Notes under the pieces: generated by a model
The model's database searches: none
Seen by the model: only the letters and a program-made list of their open reading frames with translations
Told to the model about the DNA's origin: nothing
Shown: positions 17,286 through 25,970 of the stretch, piece after piece
Layout of the letters: every line of letters starts with the position of its first letter
Position numbering within the stretch: position 1 is the first letter of the stretch
Program-made: the position numbers and the translations under genes
Source of the DNA: Pseudorhodobacter sp. MZDSW-24AT
Lineage (GTDB): Bacteria > Pseudomonadota > Alphaproteobacteria > Rhodobacterales > Rhodobacteraceae
Direction of reading: 5' to 3'
Length of the DNA: 64,000 nucleotides
Assembly: GCF_002794355.1 (NCBI RefSeq)
Contig: NZ_PGOI01000013.1
Coordinates: 124,001-188,000 of the forward strand

Positions 17286-17498
17286 ATGCCAAAACGCTTT
17301 CGCCTGACTCGCCGCTTCCCTGTCGCCATGACCGAGGACGGGTATCGAAGGCTCAAACGTTTTGCCGCCGAGGCTGGGCTGGACGAAGGCGAGGCGCTGT
17401 CGTTCCTGTTTGAACATTTCGACAGCGTCACCCACAGCGAAAACCTTGGCCACAGGTTACGGCTGTTCAACTCGGAACTTGAAGACCGCAAGCGCTGA
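17286..17498 (+). CDS. Small conserved protein in the beta-oxidation cluster
   Basis: 70 residues, basic, soluble, with no recognised domain. RLTRRFPVAMTEDGYRRLKRFA followed by LDEGEALSFLFEHFDSV resembles a ribbon-helix-helix layout (a short strand then two helices), so DNA binding is possible but unproven. The ATG follows CCGGAG. It lies between a large stem-loop and the GST gene on the same strand. Confidence 0.6.
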   Translation: MPKRFRLTRRFPVAMTEDGYRRLKRFAAEAGLDEGEALSFLFEHFDSVTHSENLGHRLRLFNSELEDRKR

Positions 17499-17603
17499 CG
17501 CAGAGGACCCAGCGGCCTTCTTCTGTTCCCCAATGCCCTCCGGCGAACCGGAGGGAAAACTTTCCCGGCGCATCCGCCGGGCGCAACGCGGGAGGACGGG
17601 GCG

Positions 17604-18239
17604 ATGACGGCTGAGCTTTACTGCTTTGGCGAAAGCGGAAATGCCTATAAATGCGCTTTGGCGCTGAGCTTGACAGGGCAGCCATGGCACCCGCGTTTCG
17701 TCGATTTTTTCAACGGCGAAACGCGCACTGCCGCGTTTCGCGCGATCAACCCGATGGGCGAAGTGCCTGTGCTGGTCGACGGCACCCAGACCCTGACGCA
17801 ATCGGGGACCATCTTGCTTCACATCACGGCGCGCAGCGGCCAATTGGGCGGGAAGTCCGCAGCCGAGACAGCGGAAATCCTTCGCTGGCTTTTCTGGGAC
17901 AATCACAAGCTTTCCACCCAGATCGGCACCGTCCGATTTTTGATGAACTTTCTGCCCGAGGCCAAGCGGCCACCGGGTGTGGTTCCTTTCCTGCAAGGTC
18001 GCCTGAAGGCGGCCTATGATGTGCTCAATGATCATCTGGCCGTGCGCGACTGGATGGTTGGGGATGGTCCGACCATCGCCGACCTGTCCTGCTGCGGCTA
18101 TCTTTATTACCCCGAACCCTTTGGCTTTGACCGCAAGGACTGGCCGCATATCGACGCTTGGCTGGATCGCATCAGCGCTCTGCCGGGCTGGAAACACCCC
18201 TATGAATTGATGCCCGGCAATCCTTCGGACCGGGCATAA
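17604..18239 (+). CDS. Glutathione S-transferase family protein
   Basis: 211 residues. A thioredoxin-like N-terminal domain (ELYCFGESGNAYKCALALSLTG) includes the glutathione-site region GEVPVLVDGTQTLTQSGTILLHI with the conserved cis-Pro and Ser. A helical C-terminal domain follows (MVGDGPTIADLSCCGYLYY, the N-capping box). It conjugates glutathione to electrophiles or acts as an isomerase; the substrate is unknown. GGGAGGACGG precedes the ATG. It is embedded in a fatty-acid catabolic operon and stands 12 bases before the thiolase. Confidence 0.88.
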   Translation: MTAELYCFGESGNAYKCALALSLTGQPWHPRFVDFFNGETRTAAFRAINPMGEVPVLVDGTQTLTQSGTILLHITARSGQLGGKSAAETAEILRWLFWDNHKLSTQIGTVRFLMNFLPEAKRPPGVVPFLQGRLKAAYDVLNDHLAVRDWMVGDGPTIADLSCCGYLYYPEPFGFDRKDWPHIDAWLDRISALPGWKHPYELMPGNPSDRA

Positions 18240-18251
18240 GGAGAGGACACC

Positions 18252-19463
18252 ATGCAAGACGCTTATATCTATGACGCCGTTCGCAGCCCGCGTGGCAAAG
18301 GCCGCCCCGATGGCAGCCTGCACGAGCTGAGCTCGGTCGCCCTGTCGGCAAAGATCCTGAATGCGGTGAAAGAGCGCAACGGGTTGAACGGTCATGCCGT
18401 CGAGGATGTGATTTGGGGCAACGTGACCCAAGTGGGCGAGCAAGGGGGCTGCCTCGCACGCTCGGCCGTTTTGTTGTCTGATCTGGATGAATCCATTCCG
18501 GGGCTGGCCATCAACCGTTTCTGCGCAAGCGGGATGGAAGCGGTGAACCTTGCCGCCAATCAGGTCAAGGCGGGTGCGGGCCAAGCCTATATCGCGGGCG
18601 GCGTCGAGATGATGGGCCGCGTGGCCATGGGCAGTGATGGCGCCGCGATTGCGGTTGATCCTTCGCTCGCGATGAAAACATATTTTGTGCCGCAGGGCAT
18701 CTCGGCCGATATCATCGCCACGGAATACGGCTTTACCCGTGACATGGCAGACGCTTTGGCGATGGAGTCGCAGCGCCGCGCCGCTGCGGCGTGGAAGGAC
18801 AACCGGTTTGAAAAATCGGTCGTCACCATCCGGGATCAGAACGGCCTGCCGATCCTGAGCCATGACGAATACATGCGCCCCGGCACCGACATGCAGGCCC
18901 TTGGATCCTTGAAACCCGCGTTCAAGGACATGGGCGAGGTGATGCCGGGCTTCGACAAGATCGCCTTGATGAAATACCCGCATCTGGAGCGGATCAACCA
19001 CATTCACCACGCCGGAAACTCGTCGGGGATCGTCGATGGTGCGGCGGCGGTGCTGATCGGCTCGAAGGAATTCGGCGAAGCCCATGGGCTGAAGCCGCGC
19101 GCGCGCATCCGGGCGACGGCCAAAATTGGCACCGACCCCACCATCATGCTGACCGGCCCGGTCCCGGTGACCGAGAAGATCCTGAAGGACAGCGGCATGA
19201 GCATCAGCGACATCGACCTCTTCGAGGTGAATGAAGCCTTTGCCAGTGTGGTCCTGCGGTTCATGCAGGCGTTCAACGTCGACTCGGACCGGGTGAACGT
19301 GAATGGCGGCTCAATCGCCATGGGCCACCCCTTGGGCGCCACCGGGGCCATCATCATCGGCACCTTGCTGGATGAACTGGAGCGGTCGGGCAAAGGGGTT
19401 GGTCTTGCCACGCTGTGTATCGCCTCTGGCATGGGTGCCGCCACGATCATCGAGCGGATCTGA
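18252..19463 (+). CDS. fadA: Acetyl-CoA C-acyltransferase (thiolase)
   Basis: 403 residues, full thiolase length. The nucleophilic Cys is C91 (NRFCASGMEAVN), the catalytic His H359 (SIAMGHPLGATGA) and the acid/base Cys C389 (CIASGMGAAT). It cleaves 3-ketoacyl-CoA with CoA in the last step of beta-oxidation. AAGGAGAGG precedes the ATG. Its place three bases before a small gene and then the FadJ-type enzyme supports a degradative FadA role over biosynthetic acetoacetyl-CoA formation, although the paralogue type cannot be fixed from sequence alone. Confidence 0.9.
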   Translation: MQDAYIYDAVRSPRGKGRPDGSLHELSSVALSAKILNAVKERNGLNGHAVEDVIWGNVTQVGEQGGCLARSAVLLSDLDESIPGLAINRFCASGMEAVNLAANQVKAGAGQAYIAGGVEMMGRVAMGSDGAAIAVDPSLAMKTYFVPQGISADIIATEYGFTRDMADALAMESQRRAAAAWKDNRFEKSVVTIRDQNGLPILSHDEYMRPGTDMQALGSLKPAFKDMGEVMPGFDKIALMKYPHLERINHIHHAGNSSGIVDGAAAVLIGSKEFGEAHGLKPRARIRATAKIGTDPTIMLTGPVPVTEKILKDSGMSISDIDLFEVNEAFASVVLRFMQAFNVDSDRVNVNGGSIAMGHPLGATGAIIIGTLLDELERSGKGVGLATLCIASGMGAATIIERI

Positions 19464-19466
19464 TCC

Positions 19467-19916
19467 ATGCAGTCGGGCACCATCCTGCAAACCTATCTTG
19501 ATGAGATTGCCAAGGCCGTCATGGCGGGCGATTTTGCATCCTATCAGGCCGGGGTGGCATTGCCCTTTCATCTGGTGACCCACAGCGCAAACCTGACAAT
19601 CACCACGGAAGCGGCGTTGCGCGAAGGTTTTGAGGCCTTTCGCGCGATGCTGCAGACCCGTCGGGTGACGGATTACATCCGGCTTGTCGAAATCTCTCAG
19701 TTTCTTGACCCGGAGCTGATGACCGGCCGCTACGTCACCCATCTGATTTCTGGCGGAATGCGCGTGCTCGACCCGTTTCAGTCCCAGATCACACTCCGCC
19801 TTGTCGAAGGCCGCTGGCGTGCGGCCTCGATCACCAACGCTCTCGCCAATTCTCGCTGGCCGTTCCTGATCTCCAGCTCTGGCATGACCGCCCCATCTAA
19901 AGGACCGGAAGAATGA
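19467..19916 (+). CDS. NTF2-like protein of unknown function
   Basis: 149 residues. An N-terminal helix pair (ILQTYLDEIAKAVMAGDFASYQAGVALPF) followed by alternating strands ending LVEGRWRAASITN is the pattern of SnoaL/NTF2-like alpha+beta barrels. No catalytic residues can be assigned. It lies three bases after the thiolase stop and overlaps the FadJ gene by ATGA, so it is translated with the beta-oxidation enzymes and may be an accessory or isomerase-like subunit; that is inference. Confidence 0.7.
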   Translation: MQSGTILQTYLDEIAKAVMAGDFASYQAGVALPFHLVTHSANLTITTEAALREGFEAFRAMLQTRRVTDYIRLVEISQFLDPELMTGRYVTHLISGGMRVLDPFQSQITLRLVEGRWRAASITNALANSRWPFLISSSGMTAPSKGPEE

Positions 19917-22099
19917 CCGATTTCACCATGAAGATTGACGCCGATGGCGTCGCCACCATCACCTGGGATGTGCCGGGAAAGTCGATGAACGTGATGTCCC
20001 TCGCGGGCTTTGCGGAACTGAACAGTCACATCGATGCCGCCCTTGCCGATAGCGGGGTGAAGGGCATCATCATCACCAGCGGCAAGAAGGATTTTGCCGG
20101 GGGGATGGACCTGAACGTGATCGCCAAGATGCGCGACGAAGGCGGGGCCGAGGGGATTTTCAACGGCGTGATGGAGATGCACGCCATTCTGCGCAAGATC
20201 GAACGTGCAGGCATGGACCCCAAGACGCTGAAAGGCGGCAAGCCGATCGTGGCCGCCCTGCCCGGCACCGCGCTTGGCATCGGGCTGGAAGTGCCGCTGT
20301 CGTGCCATCGCATCATCGCAGCCGACAACCCCAAGGCCAAGATCGGTCTGCCGGAAATCATGGTCGGGATCTTCCCCGGCGCGGGCGGCACCACGCGGCT
20401 TGTGCGCAAGATGGGCGCGATGATGGCGGCTCCCTATCTGCTGGAAGGAAAACTGTCGGACCCCAAGGGCGCCAAGGCAGGCGGGCTGATCGATGAGGTC
20501 GTGGCCCCCGAAGAACTGCTGGACCGCGCCAAGGCGTGGGTGCTTGCAGCCAAGGAAGCCGATCTGGTCAAGCCTTGGGATGCCAAAGGCTACAAGATGC
20601 CGGGCGGCACGCCCTATCATCCCGCAGGGTTCATGACCTTTGTCGGTGCGTCCGCCATGGTGCATGGCAAGACGATGGGGGTTTACCCGGCGGCCAAGGC
20701 GCTGTTGAGCGCGGTCTACGAAGGCGCCTTGGTGCCCTTCGACACCGCGCTGAAGATCGAGGCGCGCAACTTTACGTCCGTGCTGATGAACCCGTCCTCC
20801 AGTGCGATGATCCGCAGTCTGTTCATCAACAAGGAAGCCTTGGAGAAAGGCGCGAACCGACCGCAGGCGCCAGACCAGACCGTCAAGAAAGTGGGCATTC
20901 TGGGCGCAGGCATGATGGGCGCAGGCATCGCCTATGTCTCGGCCAATGCGGGGATCGAGGTGGTGCTGATCGATGCGGCCCAAGAGGCTGCCGATCGTGG
21001 CAAGGCTTATTCTGAAGGCATTCTGGACAAGGGGATTTCCCGCCGCAAGGTGACGGCCGAAAAGAAGGCCGAAGTGCTGGGCCGGATCACGGCGACGACC
21101 GATTATGCCGCTCTGTCAGGCTGCGATCTGATCGTCGAAGCCGTGTTCGAGGATATGAAAGTCAAGGCCGAGGTGACCGCCAAGGTCGAGGCTGTGGTCG
21201 GTGCGGATTGCATCTTTGCCTCCAACACCTCGACCCTGCCGATTTCGGAACTCGCCAAAGCCAGCCAGCGGCCTGCGCAGTTCATCGGCATCCACTTCTT
21301 CTCGCCCGTCGACAAGATGATGCTTGTGGAAATCATCCGCGGCAAGGAAACCGGGGATGTGGCGGTGGCCAAGGCGCTGGATTACGTGCGCCAAATCCGC
21401 AAGACGCCCATCGTGGTCAATGACGCGCGGTTCTTCTACGCGAACCGCTGCATCATTCCCTACATCAACGAAGGCATCCGGATGGTGGCCGAAGGCGTGG
21501 AACCTGCGCTGGTCGAGAATGCCGCCAAGCTGGTCGGAATGCCTTTGGGGCCGCTGCAACTGGTGGATGAAACCTCGATCGATCTGGGCGTCAAGATCGC
21601 CAAGGCGACCAAACTGGCGATGGGCGACGCCTATCCTGATGGCGCGGTGGATGACGTGCTGTTCTGGATGGCCGATCAAGGCCGCATGGGCAAAAAGGCA
21701 AATGCCGGGTTTTACACCTATGATGCGGCAGGCAAGCGGGAAGGCCTGTGGGCAGGTTTGGCCGAGCAGTATCCGGTCGCCGACACGCAACCCGACCTGA
21801 CGCATGTCCAGCATCGGCTGCTGATGGCACAGGTGCTGGAAGCGGTGCGCGCTTTGGAAGATGGTGTCCTCACCGATATCCGCGAAGGCGATGTCGGCGC
21901 CATCCTTGGCTGGGGTTTCGCGCCATGGTCGGGCGGCCCCTTCGGCTGGCTGGACATCATCGGGGCGGCGCGCGCGGTCGAAATCTGCGACGCGCTTACA
22001 GCACGCGAAGGCACCCGTTTTGCGACAACCGACCTGCTGCGTGAGATGGCCCGTGAAGGCACAACCTTCTACGGCGCATCGGCCCGCAAAGCCGCCTAA
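19913..22099 (+). CDS. fadJ: Multifunctional fatty-acid oxidation enzyme (enoyl-CoA hydratase / 3-hydroxyacyl-CoA dehydrogenase)
   Basis: 728 residues. The N-terminal crotonase domain (about 1-200) has oxyanion-hole segments TSGKKDFAGGMDL and LPGTALGIGLEVPL, and the acidic residue region GIFPGAGGTTRLV. The central NAD-binding domain starts at VGILGAGMMGAGIAYVSA near residue 326, with the catalytic His in GIHFFSPVDKMMLVEII. The C-terminal 3HCDH helical domains end at AREGTTFYGA. It converts enoyl-CoA to 3-ketoacyl-CoA for the thiolase two genes upstream. It is ATGA-coupled to the preceding gene. Confidence 0.93.
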   Translation: MTDFTMKIDADGVATITWDVPGKSMNVMSLAGFAELNSHIDAALADSGVKGIIITSGKKDFAGGMDLNVIAKMRDEGGAEGIFNGVMEMHAILRKIERAGMDPKTLKGGKPIVAALPGTALGIGLEVPLSCHRIIAADNPKAKIGLPEIMVGIFPGAGGTTRLVRKMGAMMAAPYLLEGKLSDPKGAKAGGLIDEVVAPEELLDRAKAWVLAAKEADLVKPWDAKGYKMPGGTPYHPAGFMTFVGASAMVHGKTMGVYPAAKALLSAVYEGALVPFDTALKIEARNFTSVLMNPSSSAMIRSLFINKEALEKGANRPQAPDQTVKKVGILGAGMMGAGIAYVSANAGIEVVLIDAAQEAADRGKAYSEGILDKGISRRKVTAEKKAEVLGRITATTDYAALSGCDLIVEAVFEDMKVKAEVTAKVEAVVGADCIFASNTSTLPISELAKASQRPAQFIGIHFFSPVDKMMLVEIIRGKETGDVAVAKALDYVRQIRKTPIVVNDARFFYANRCIIPYINEGIRMVAEGVEPALVENAAKLVGMPLGPLQLVDETSIDLGVKIAKATKLAMGDAYPDGAVDDVLFWMADQGRMGKKANAGFYTYDAAGKREGLWAGLAEQYPVADTQPDLTHVQHRLLMAQVLEAVRALEDGVLTDIREGDVGAILGWGFAPWSGGPFGWLDIIGAARAVEICDALTAREGTRFATTDLLREMAREGTTFYGASARKAA

Positions 22100-22713
22100 G
22101 CCGGGAAGCCGGACCGGCGCTGCTCTGCCTTGCGCAGGGCAGCGCCCGCTTCTTCTGCCATCAAACAAAAGACCAGATGCCGCGCCTGCGTCAAACTACA
22201 GGCACTGTAATCCTGCGGTGCCGCCATATCCTCTGACAGCGCATCCCCCGGACAGGACAGCAGGAGGCCCCGGCTGGCATAGACCAATTGGTGTCGCGCA
22301 AACTGCAACTGCACCGTGACCAGATGCGGCGGCGGCCGAAACCGCTCTATGCCGCGCCACCCCTCCAGCGCCCGCGCGGGAATGAGCGCGAAGGGATCGC
22401 CAAACAGGTCTTCGGCACAATCCGCCTCGATCAACAGTTTCTGATCGGGCAAGAGCATCACCTCTGCGCGATTGTCCAATGCACCGCATGGCACGCGCAG
22501 CGGCCAAAAGTCTGGCGGGGCTGACTCCAGTGGCAGCTTCAGCGCATGGATCAACCTCTGGATGCCGCCATCGAAGGTGACCACCTGCATGCCAACGCTC
22601 AGATCGCCTGCACAACACCAGCCATCGGGTGTGGCAATCGGCGTGGTGGCGACGATTCCTTCGGCAACAAGGATGGGGCCCTCCCCTGCCCTCTCGGGCG
22701 GTGACCAGATCAT
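22096..22713 (-). CDS. Hint-domain protein
   Basis: 205 residues. The first half matches the Hedgehog/intein (Hint) module in bacterial stand-alone form: TPIATPDGWCCAGDLSVGMQVVTFDGGIQRLI, then VMLLPDQKLLI and later strands. In self-splicing Hint domains the module opens with a nucleophilic Cys; here the aligned region reads GIVATTPIAT with no Cys, so autoprocessing looks unlikely. Such proteins are frequent in Rhodobacteraceae; their role is unknown. It converges on fadJ with a four-base overlap. Confidence 0.75.
   Translation of the reverse strand: MIWSPPERAGEGPILVAEGIVATTPIATPDGWCCAGDLSVGMQVVTFDGGIQRLIHALKLPLESAPPDFWPLRVPCGALDNRAEVMLLPDQKLLIEADCAEDLFGDPFALIPARALEGWRGIERFRPPPHLVTVQLQFARHQLVYASRGLLLSCPGDALSEDMAAPQDYSACSLTQARHLVFCLMAEEAGAALRKAEQRRSGFPA
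22117..22145 (+). terminator. Stem-loop after fadJ
   Basis: A 12-base stem (GCGCTGCTCTGC with GCAGGGCAGCGC, one G-U pair) with a five-base loop lies 18 bases after the fadJ stop, inside the 3' end of the convergent Hint gene. CTTCTTCT follows. It may serve as terminator for the fad operon. Confidence 0.5.
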
Positions 22714-22800
22714 CTTCTATACCCCATCCGCACTCCGTTTTCTGACCCCGCCACAAGTGTCTTCAGACCTGCGGCGCGGGCAAGACCCTTCCAAGGCGGG

Positions 22801-22819
22801 GCCTCGGCAAAACCGAGGC
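22801..22819 (-). terminator. Hairpin downstream of the 2-hydroxyacid dehydrogenase
   Basis: GCCTCGG-CAAAA-CCGAGGC forms a perfect seven-base stem 63 bases past the dehydrogenase stop and 88 bases before the Hint start, both on the minus strand. There is no strong T run; it is a candidate boundary between the two units. Confidence 0.35.
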
Positions 22820-22881
22820 AGATTGTTGGGAACAGAGCAATCCGCGCCCAGCCAGAACCGGATCGGCAGGGCGCGGAGGCT

Positions 22882-23829
22882 TCAGACAGGGTTTGGCAAG
22901 GCTTTGCCGTCTGCAAAGGCGATCAGGTTCTCCACCGCCATCATGCCCATATTGCTGCGCACCTCCAGCGCGGCAGTGCCCAGATGCGGCAGCAAGGTGA
23001 CGTTCTCGAGCGTCATGAGCGCCGGATTGATCTGCGGCTCGAACTCATAGACATCAAGCCCGGCACCGGCGATGTGCCCACGGATCAGCGCGGCAGCAAG
23101 CGCCGCCTCATCCACGACATCGCCGCGGCTGATGTTGATCAGAATGGCATGGGGGCGCATATGCGCCAAGGTGGTTGCGTTCACCAGATGATGCGTCTCC
23201 TTGCCGCCGGGCACGGCCAACACAACCACGTCCGCCCCCATGGCTTCGGCAAGACTGACCTGCCGCGCCGGAACGCCTGCATCGGCCACGGGCGAGCGGT
23301 TGAAGAACACCACCTCCATGCCAAAACCCGCCTGAGCGCGCCGGGCAATCGCCTTGCCGATCCGCCCCATCCCAATGATGCCGACGCGTTTTCCCGAGAC
23401 ATGCATGCCAAGCATCTGGGTTGGGTGCCAGCCTTCCCAAGCACCCGCGCGCACCATCCGCTCCCCTTCGCCCGCGCGCCGGGCTGTCATCAGCATCAGG
23501 GTCATTGCGATATCGGCAGTGGCATCCGTGACGGCACCGGGCGTGTTCGACACCTGAAGCCCGGCCGCGCGGGCCGCACCGACGTCGATATGATTGTAGC
23601 CCACACCAAAATTGGCCAGCATCCGTGCGCGCGGATTGGGCACGTCGGCAAAGACATCGGCTTGGTATCGATCGCCCAAAGTGGGCAGCACAAGATCGAA
23701 GTCACGCAGGCTGGCGCGCATCTCGTCGCCCGACATCGGGCGCGTGCTGTCTCGTGCTGTGACATCAAATCGGGCCGATGCCGCTTGAACCACAGACTCG
23801 GGCAAGGGGCGGGTGATCAACAGTTTCAT
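22882..23829 (-). CDS. D-2-hydroxyacid dehydrogenase (glyoxylate/hydroxypyruvate reductase type)
   Basis: 315 residues. The NAD(P)-binding fingerprint GIIGMGRIGKAIA is followed by FFNRS, whose Arg suggests NADPH preference. Catalytic residues are visible: Arg in INISRGDVVDE, Glu in GAGLDVYEFEP and His in LLPHLGTAA. Enzymes of this type reduce glyoxylate or hydroxypyruvate, or act as D-glycerate dehydrogenases. The ATG at 23829 overlaps the stop of the CsaA-like gene by one base; an upstream TTG is unlikely. It is the last gene of a four-gene minus-strand run. Confidence 0.9.
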   Translation of the reverse strand: MKLLITRPLPESVVQAASARFDVTARDSTRPMSGDEMRASLRDFDLVLPTLGDRYQADVFADVPNPRARMLANFGVGYNHIDVGAARAAGLQVSNTPGAVTDATADIAMTLMLMTARRAGEGERMVRAGAWEGWHPTQMLGMHVSGKRVGIIGMGRIGKAIARRAQAGFGMEVVFFNRSPVADAGVPARQVSLAEAMGADVVVLAVPGGKETHHLVNATTLAHMRPHAILINISRGDVVDEAALAAALIRGHIAGAGLDVYEFEPQINPALMTLENVTLLPHLGTAALEVRSNMGMMAVENLIAFADGKALPNPV

Positions 23830-24161
23830 CAAAACATCCTTCCGCCCGCGGGCACTTTCTGGTCGGGGGTCAGCAACACCACCTCACCGTCTTCATCTGG
23901 CACGCCCAGAACAAGCACTTCGGACAGCACCTTGCCAATCTGTCGGGGCGGAAAATTGACCACCGCCATCACGTGCCGGCCGATCAGTGCCTCTGGCGTA
24001 TAATGCCGGGTCAGCTGTGCGCTCGAGCGTTTTTCTCCGATGTCGCTGCCAAAATCCACCCAAAGCTTGATGGCTGGTTTGCGGGCTTCGGGAAAAGCTT
24101 CGGCACGCGTGACCACACCCACCCGTATGTCCACCTTCTGAAAATCGTCATAGCTGATCAT
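23829..24161 (-). CDS. CsaA-like tRNA-binding domain protein
   Basis: 110 residues, one tRNA-binding OB fold of the EMAP-II/CsaA type. It begins FQKVDIRVGVVTRAEAFPEARKPAIKLWVDFG, the family hallmark, and contains HVMAVVNFPPRQIG and the closing VLLTPDQKVPAGGRMF. CsaA is a dimeric tRNA-binding protein with chaperone-like activity linked to protein export in Bacillus. It is coupled by ATGA to proC upstream and TGATG to the dehydrogenase downstream. Confidence 0.88.
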   Translation of the reverse strand: MISYDDFQKVDIRVGVVTRAEAFPEARKPAIKLWVDFGSDIGEKRSSAQLTRHYTPEALIGRHVMAVVNFPPRQIGKVLSEVLVLGVPDEDGEVVLLTPDQKVPAGGRMF

Positions 24162-24979
24162 TTGCCCAACTCCCGCCCCCGATCCGCCGCTGCCTTCACC
24201 GCCCGCTGCAACAAGGCGGGAAAGCCGCTGTCAGGGTCCATCAGCACCGAGAGCGCCGCCGCTGTTGTGCCTCCGGGAGAGGTGACATTGACCCGCAGCT
24301 GTGCGGCAGTCTCGGGCGCGCGGTGCGCCAGCTCTCCGGCGCCAGTCACGGTAGCGCGCGCCAGTTGCATGGCGAGATCCGACGGCAACCCTTCGGCCTC
24401 GCCCGCGGCGGCGAGGGCTTCGATCAGGTGAAAGACATAGGCCGGGCCAGAGCCCGAAACCGCGGTGACGGCATCCATCTGATGCTCGCCCTCCAGCCGA
24501 ACCACTTGCCCGACGGCCGAAAGCAAATCTTCGGCAAGATCGAGATCGGCCGCCGTGCTGGCCGCGTTGCCGATGAGTGCGCTGATGCCACGCCCAACCG
24601 CTGCGGGCGTGTTCGGCATTGCGCGAACAATATGCGTCGTGGCCCCGAATGCCGCCTCATAACTGGCCAGCGTGGTTCCGGCGGCAACAGTCACGATCAG
24701 CGTGTCACCGCCGCCGAACTTCGCAATCTGCGGCAAGGCAGCGCCCATCATCTGCGGCTTTACGGCGATCAGCACCACGGCAGGAGACTCTGGCATCCCC
24801 GCGTTTAACTGTAGCCCCTTCTGGGCAAGGCTCTTGACCCAATCCGAGGGGTTCGGGTCGATCACCCATGTGGCCTGCGGCAAAAGCCCCTGCCCCAGCC
24901 AGCCTTCCAGCATGGCCGACCCCATCTTGCCGCAGCCCAGAAGCACCAGACCCCGGCGGTTGATCATATCCAAGTTCAT
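24158..24979 (-). CDS. proC: Pyrroline-5-carboxylate reductase
   Basis: 273 residues. The Rossmann fingerprint LLGCGKMGSAMLEGWL is N-terminal, VVLIAVKPQMM follows, and RAMPNTPAAVGRGISAL and the C-terminal SGSGPAYVFHLIEALA with VTSPGGTTAAAL form the dimer and substrate site. It makes L-proline from pyrroline-5-carboxylate with NAD(P)H. The ATG at 24979 is preferred over a GTG three bases earlier and a later ATG because GGGGAA stands before it. That ribosome site is part of a hairpin (24986-25001). Confidence 0.92.
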   Translation of the reverse strand: MNLDMINRRGLVLLGCGKMGSAMLEGWLGQGLLPQATWVIDPNPSDWVKSLAQKGLQLNAGMPESPAVVLIAVKPQMMGAALPQIAKFGGGDTLIVTVAAGTTLASYEAAFGATTHIVRAMPNTPAAVGRGISALIGNAASTAADLDLAEDLLSAVGQVVRLEGEHQMDAVTAVSGSGPAYVFHLIEALAAAGEAEGLPSDLAMQLARATVTGAGELAHRAPETAAQLRVNVTSPGGTTAAALSVLMDPDSGFPALLQRAVKAAADRGRELGK

Positions 24980-24985
24980 CACATT

Positions 24986-25001
24986 CCCCGTCTTGACGGG
25001 G
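24986..25001 (-). promoter_or_regulatory. Hairpin overlapping the proC ribosome site
   Basis: CCCCGTC-AA-GACGGGG (minus strand) folds into a seven-base stem whose 3' arm is the purine run that serves as the proC Shine-Dalgarno. It lies between the ybjN-like stop and the proC start, and could reduce initiation unless translation or a factor opens it. Confidence 0.45.
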
Positions 25002-25006
25002 CAAGG

Positions 25007-25510
25007 TTAGGCGCGACCGTAAGCCTCGGCAATGGCAACCTTCATCGCGTCGGCAGGTGCTTTGTCGCCCCAGCCAACCAGCTGAAATGCCGGATAGAAG
25101 CGCTCTGCCGCCATCACCGCGCTGGAGATCAGCCGATCAATCTGCTCGGGCCCCGCCATCTGCCCGCCGGCAAGCACAAGACCATAGCGCCAGACCATCA
25201 GCTTTTGCTCGGTCCAATAGGTAAAGGCTCCGGTCCAGACCATATCATTGCAGCGGTTCAGCACATCCAGCAGCCCGGGCAACTTGCCTTCTGGCGGCTC
25301 CATCTCAAAGGTGCAGATCAGACGCAATGTCTCATCCTGTGCCGACCATGCCAGCGTCAGCGAATAGGTGCGCCACTGACCTTCGACCGCCATGGCGATC
25401 TGATCATCGGTGACCCTGTCAAACTCCCAAGCATGGTGTTCGGCCAGCGTTTCAACGATGTCGATCGGATGCGTGTCGTCTGTGCTGAGAAAATCTTCCG
25501 TAAGTGACAT
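25007..25510 (-). CDS. YbjN domain-containing protein
   Basis: 167 residues from the ATG at 25510, which has GAGGTCGGGC upstream; the frame open to 25546 is not needed. The YbjN/type III chaperone-like fold is suggested by DIVETLAEHHAWEFDRVTDDQIAMAVEGQW, then alternating strands TYSLTLAWSAQDETLRLICTF. It ends MKVAIAEAYGR. The family is of unknown role, with links to stress and motility in enterobacteria. It is the first gene of the run ybjN-like, proC, csaA-like, hydroxyacid dehydrogenase. Confidence 0.82.
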   Translation of the reverse strand: MSLTEDFLSTDDTHPIDIVETLAEHHAWEFDRVTDDQIAMAVEGQWRTYSLTLAWSAQDETLRLICTFEMEPPEGKLPGLLDVLNRCNDMVWTGAFTYWTEQKLMVWRYGLVLAGGQMAGPEQIDRLISSAVMAAERFYPAFQLVGWGDKAPADAMKVAIAEAYGRA

Positions 25511-25970
25511 GCCCGACCTCTTGATGATGCCCGCCGCGGGGGCCAACCCACGACATGCTGAGCGTCTGGCAAGGCTCTGCGATTACCCGACGACACCATA
25601 CTAAATATGGTGTTGCAGAAGCGAAACCCTGTAAAGCGATTTCTGAACAAATCTCTTGTGGACAACCTTGGATGCGTCTTTCCACACGGGCATCCGTGGC
25701 ATGTTGCCAGCTTTAGGCGGGGCATTTCACCAGCCACCCCCAGCCTTTACCTGCATTCTGGCAAGACCGGACACGTCAAGGTGCTTCTCCGCGATCCGGG
25801 CCGGGGGTGCAAGCCCTGTGGCGGCCAACGTCCGCGACATCCGCAGTGCAAAGCGCTACAGAGGGTGACGCACGTTCAAAAAAATCGGATTGGGACCAAA
25901 GGACGGCGCGGCAAGCCGCCTTCCGCCCCGCTCAGGCAAAGCGCCTGAAGTTTGACCCAAGGTCTGCTGC
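25511..25970. other. 460-base non-coding gap
   Basis: No protein-like frame fits here. It holds a perfect dyad ACACCATA-CTAAA-TATGGTGT at 25593-25613, about 85 bases upstream of the ybjN-like start and so a candidate operator. TTGTGGACAA (about 25658-25668) and CTTTCCACA resemble DnaA sites but are isolated. A run of seven A at about 25879-25886 (T on the minus strand) follows GC-rich dyads on the side of the cyclase gene and may end its transcript. Confidence 0.4.

Noticed and set aside
15208-17292. A 694-codon minus-strand frame opposite the acyl-CoA dehydrogenase
   Set aside because: A high-GC mirror frame: His/Arg/Gln-rich, no motifs, while the plus strand encodes an intact, motif-bearing enzyme.
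25655-25695. DnaA-box-like 9-mers suggesting a replication origin
   Set aside because: Only two imperfect sites, no AT-rich unwinding element, and no origin-linked genes nearby.
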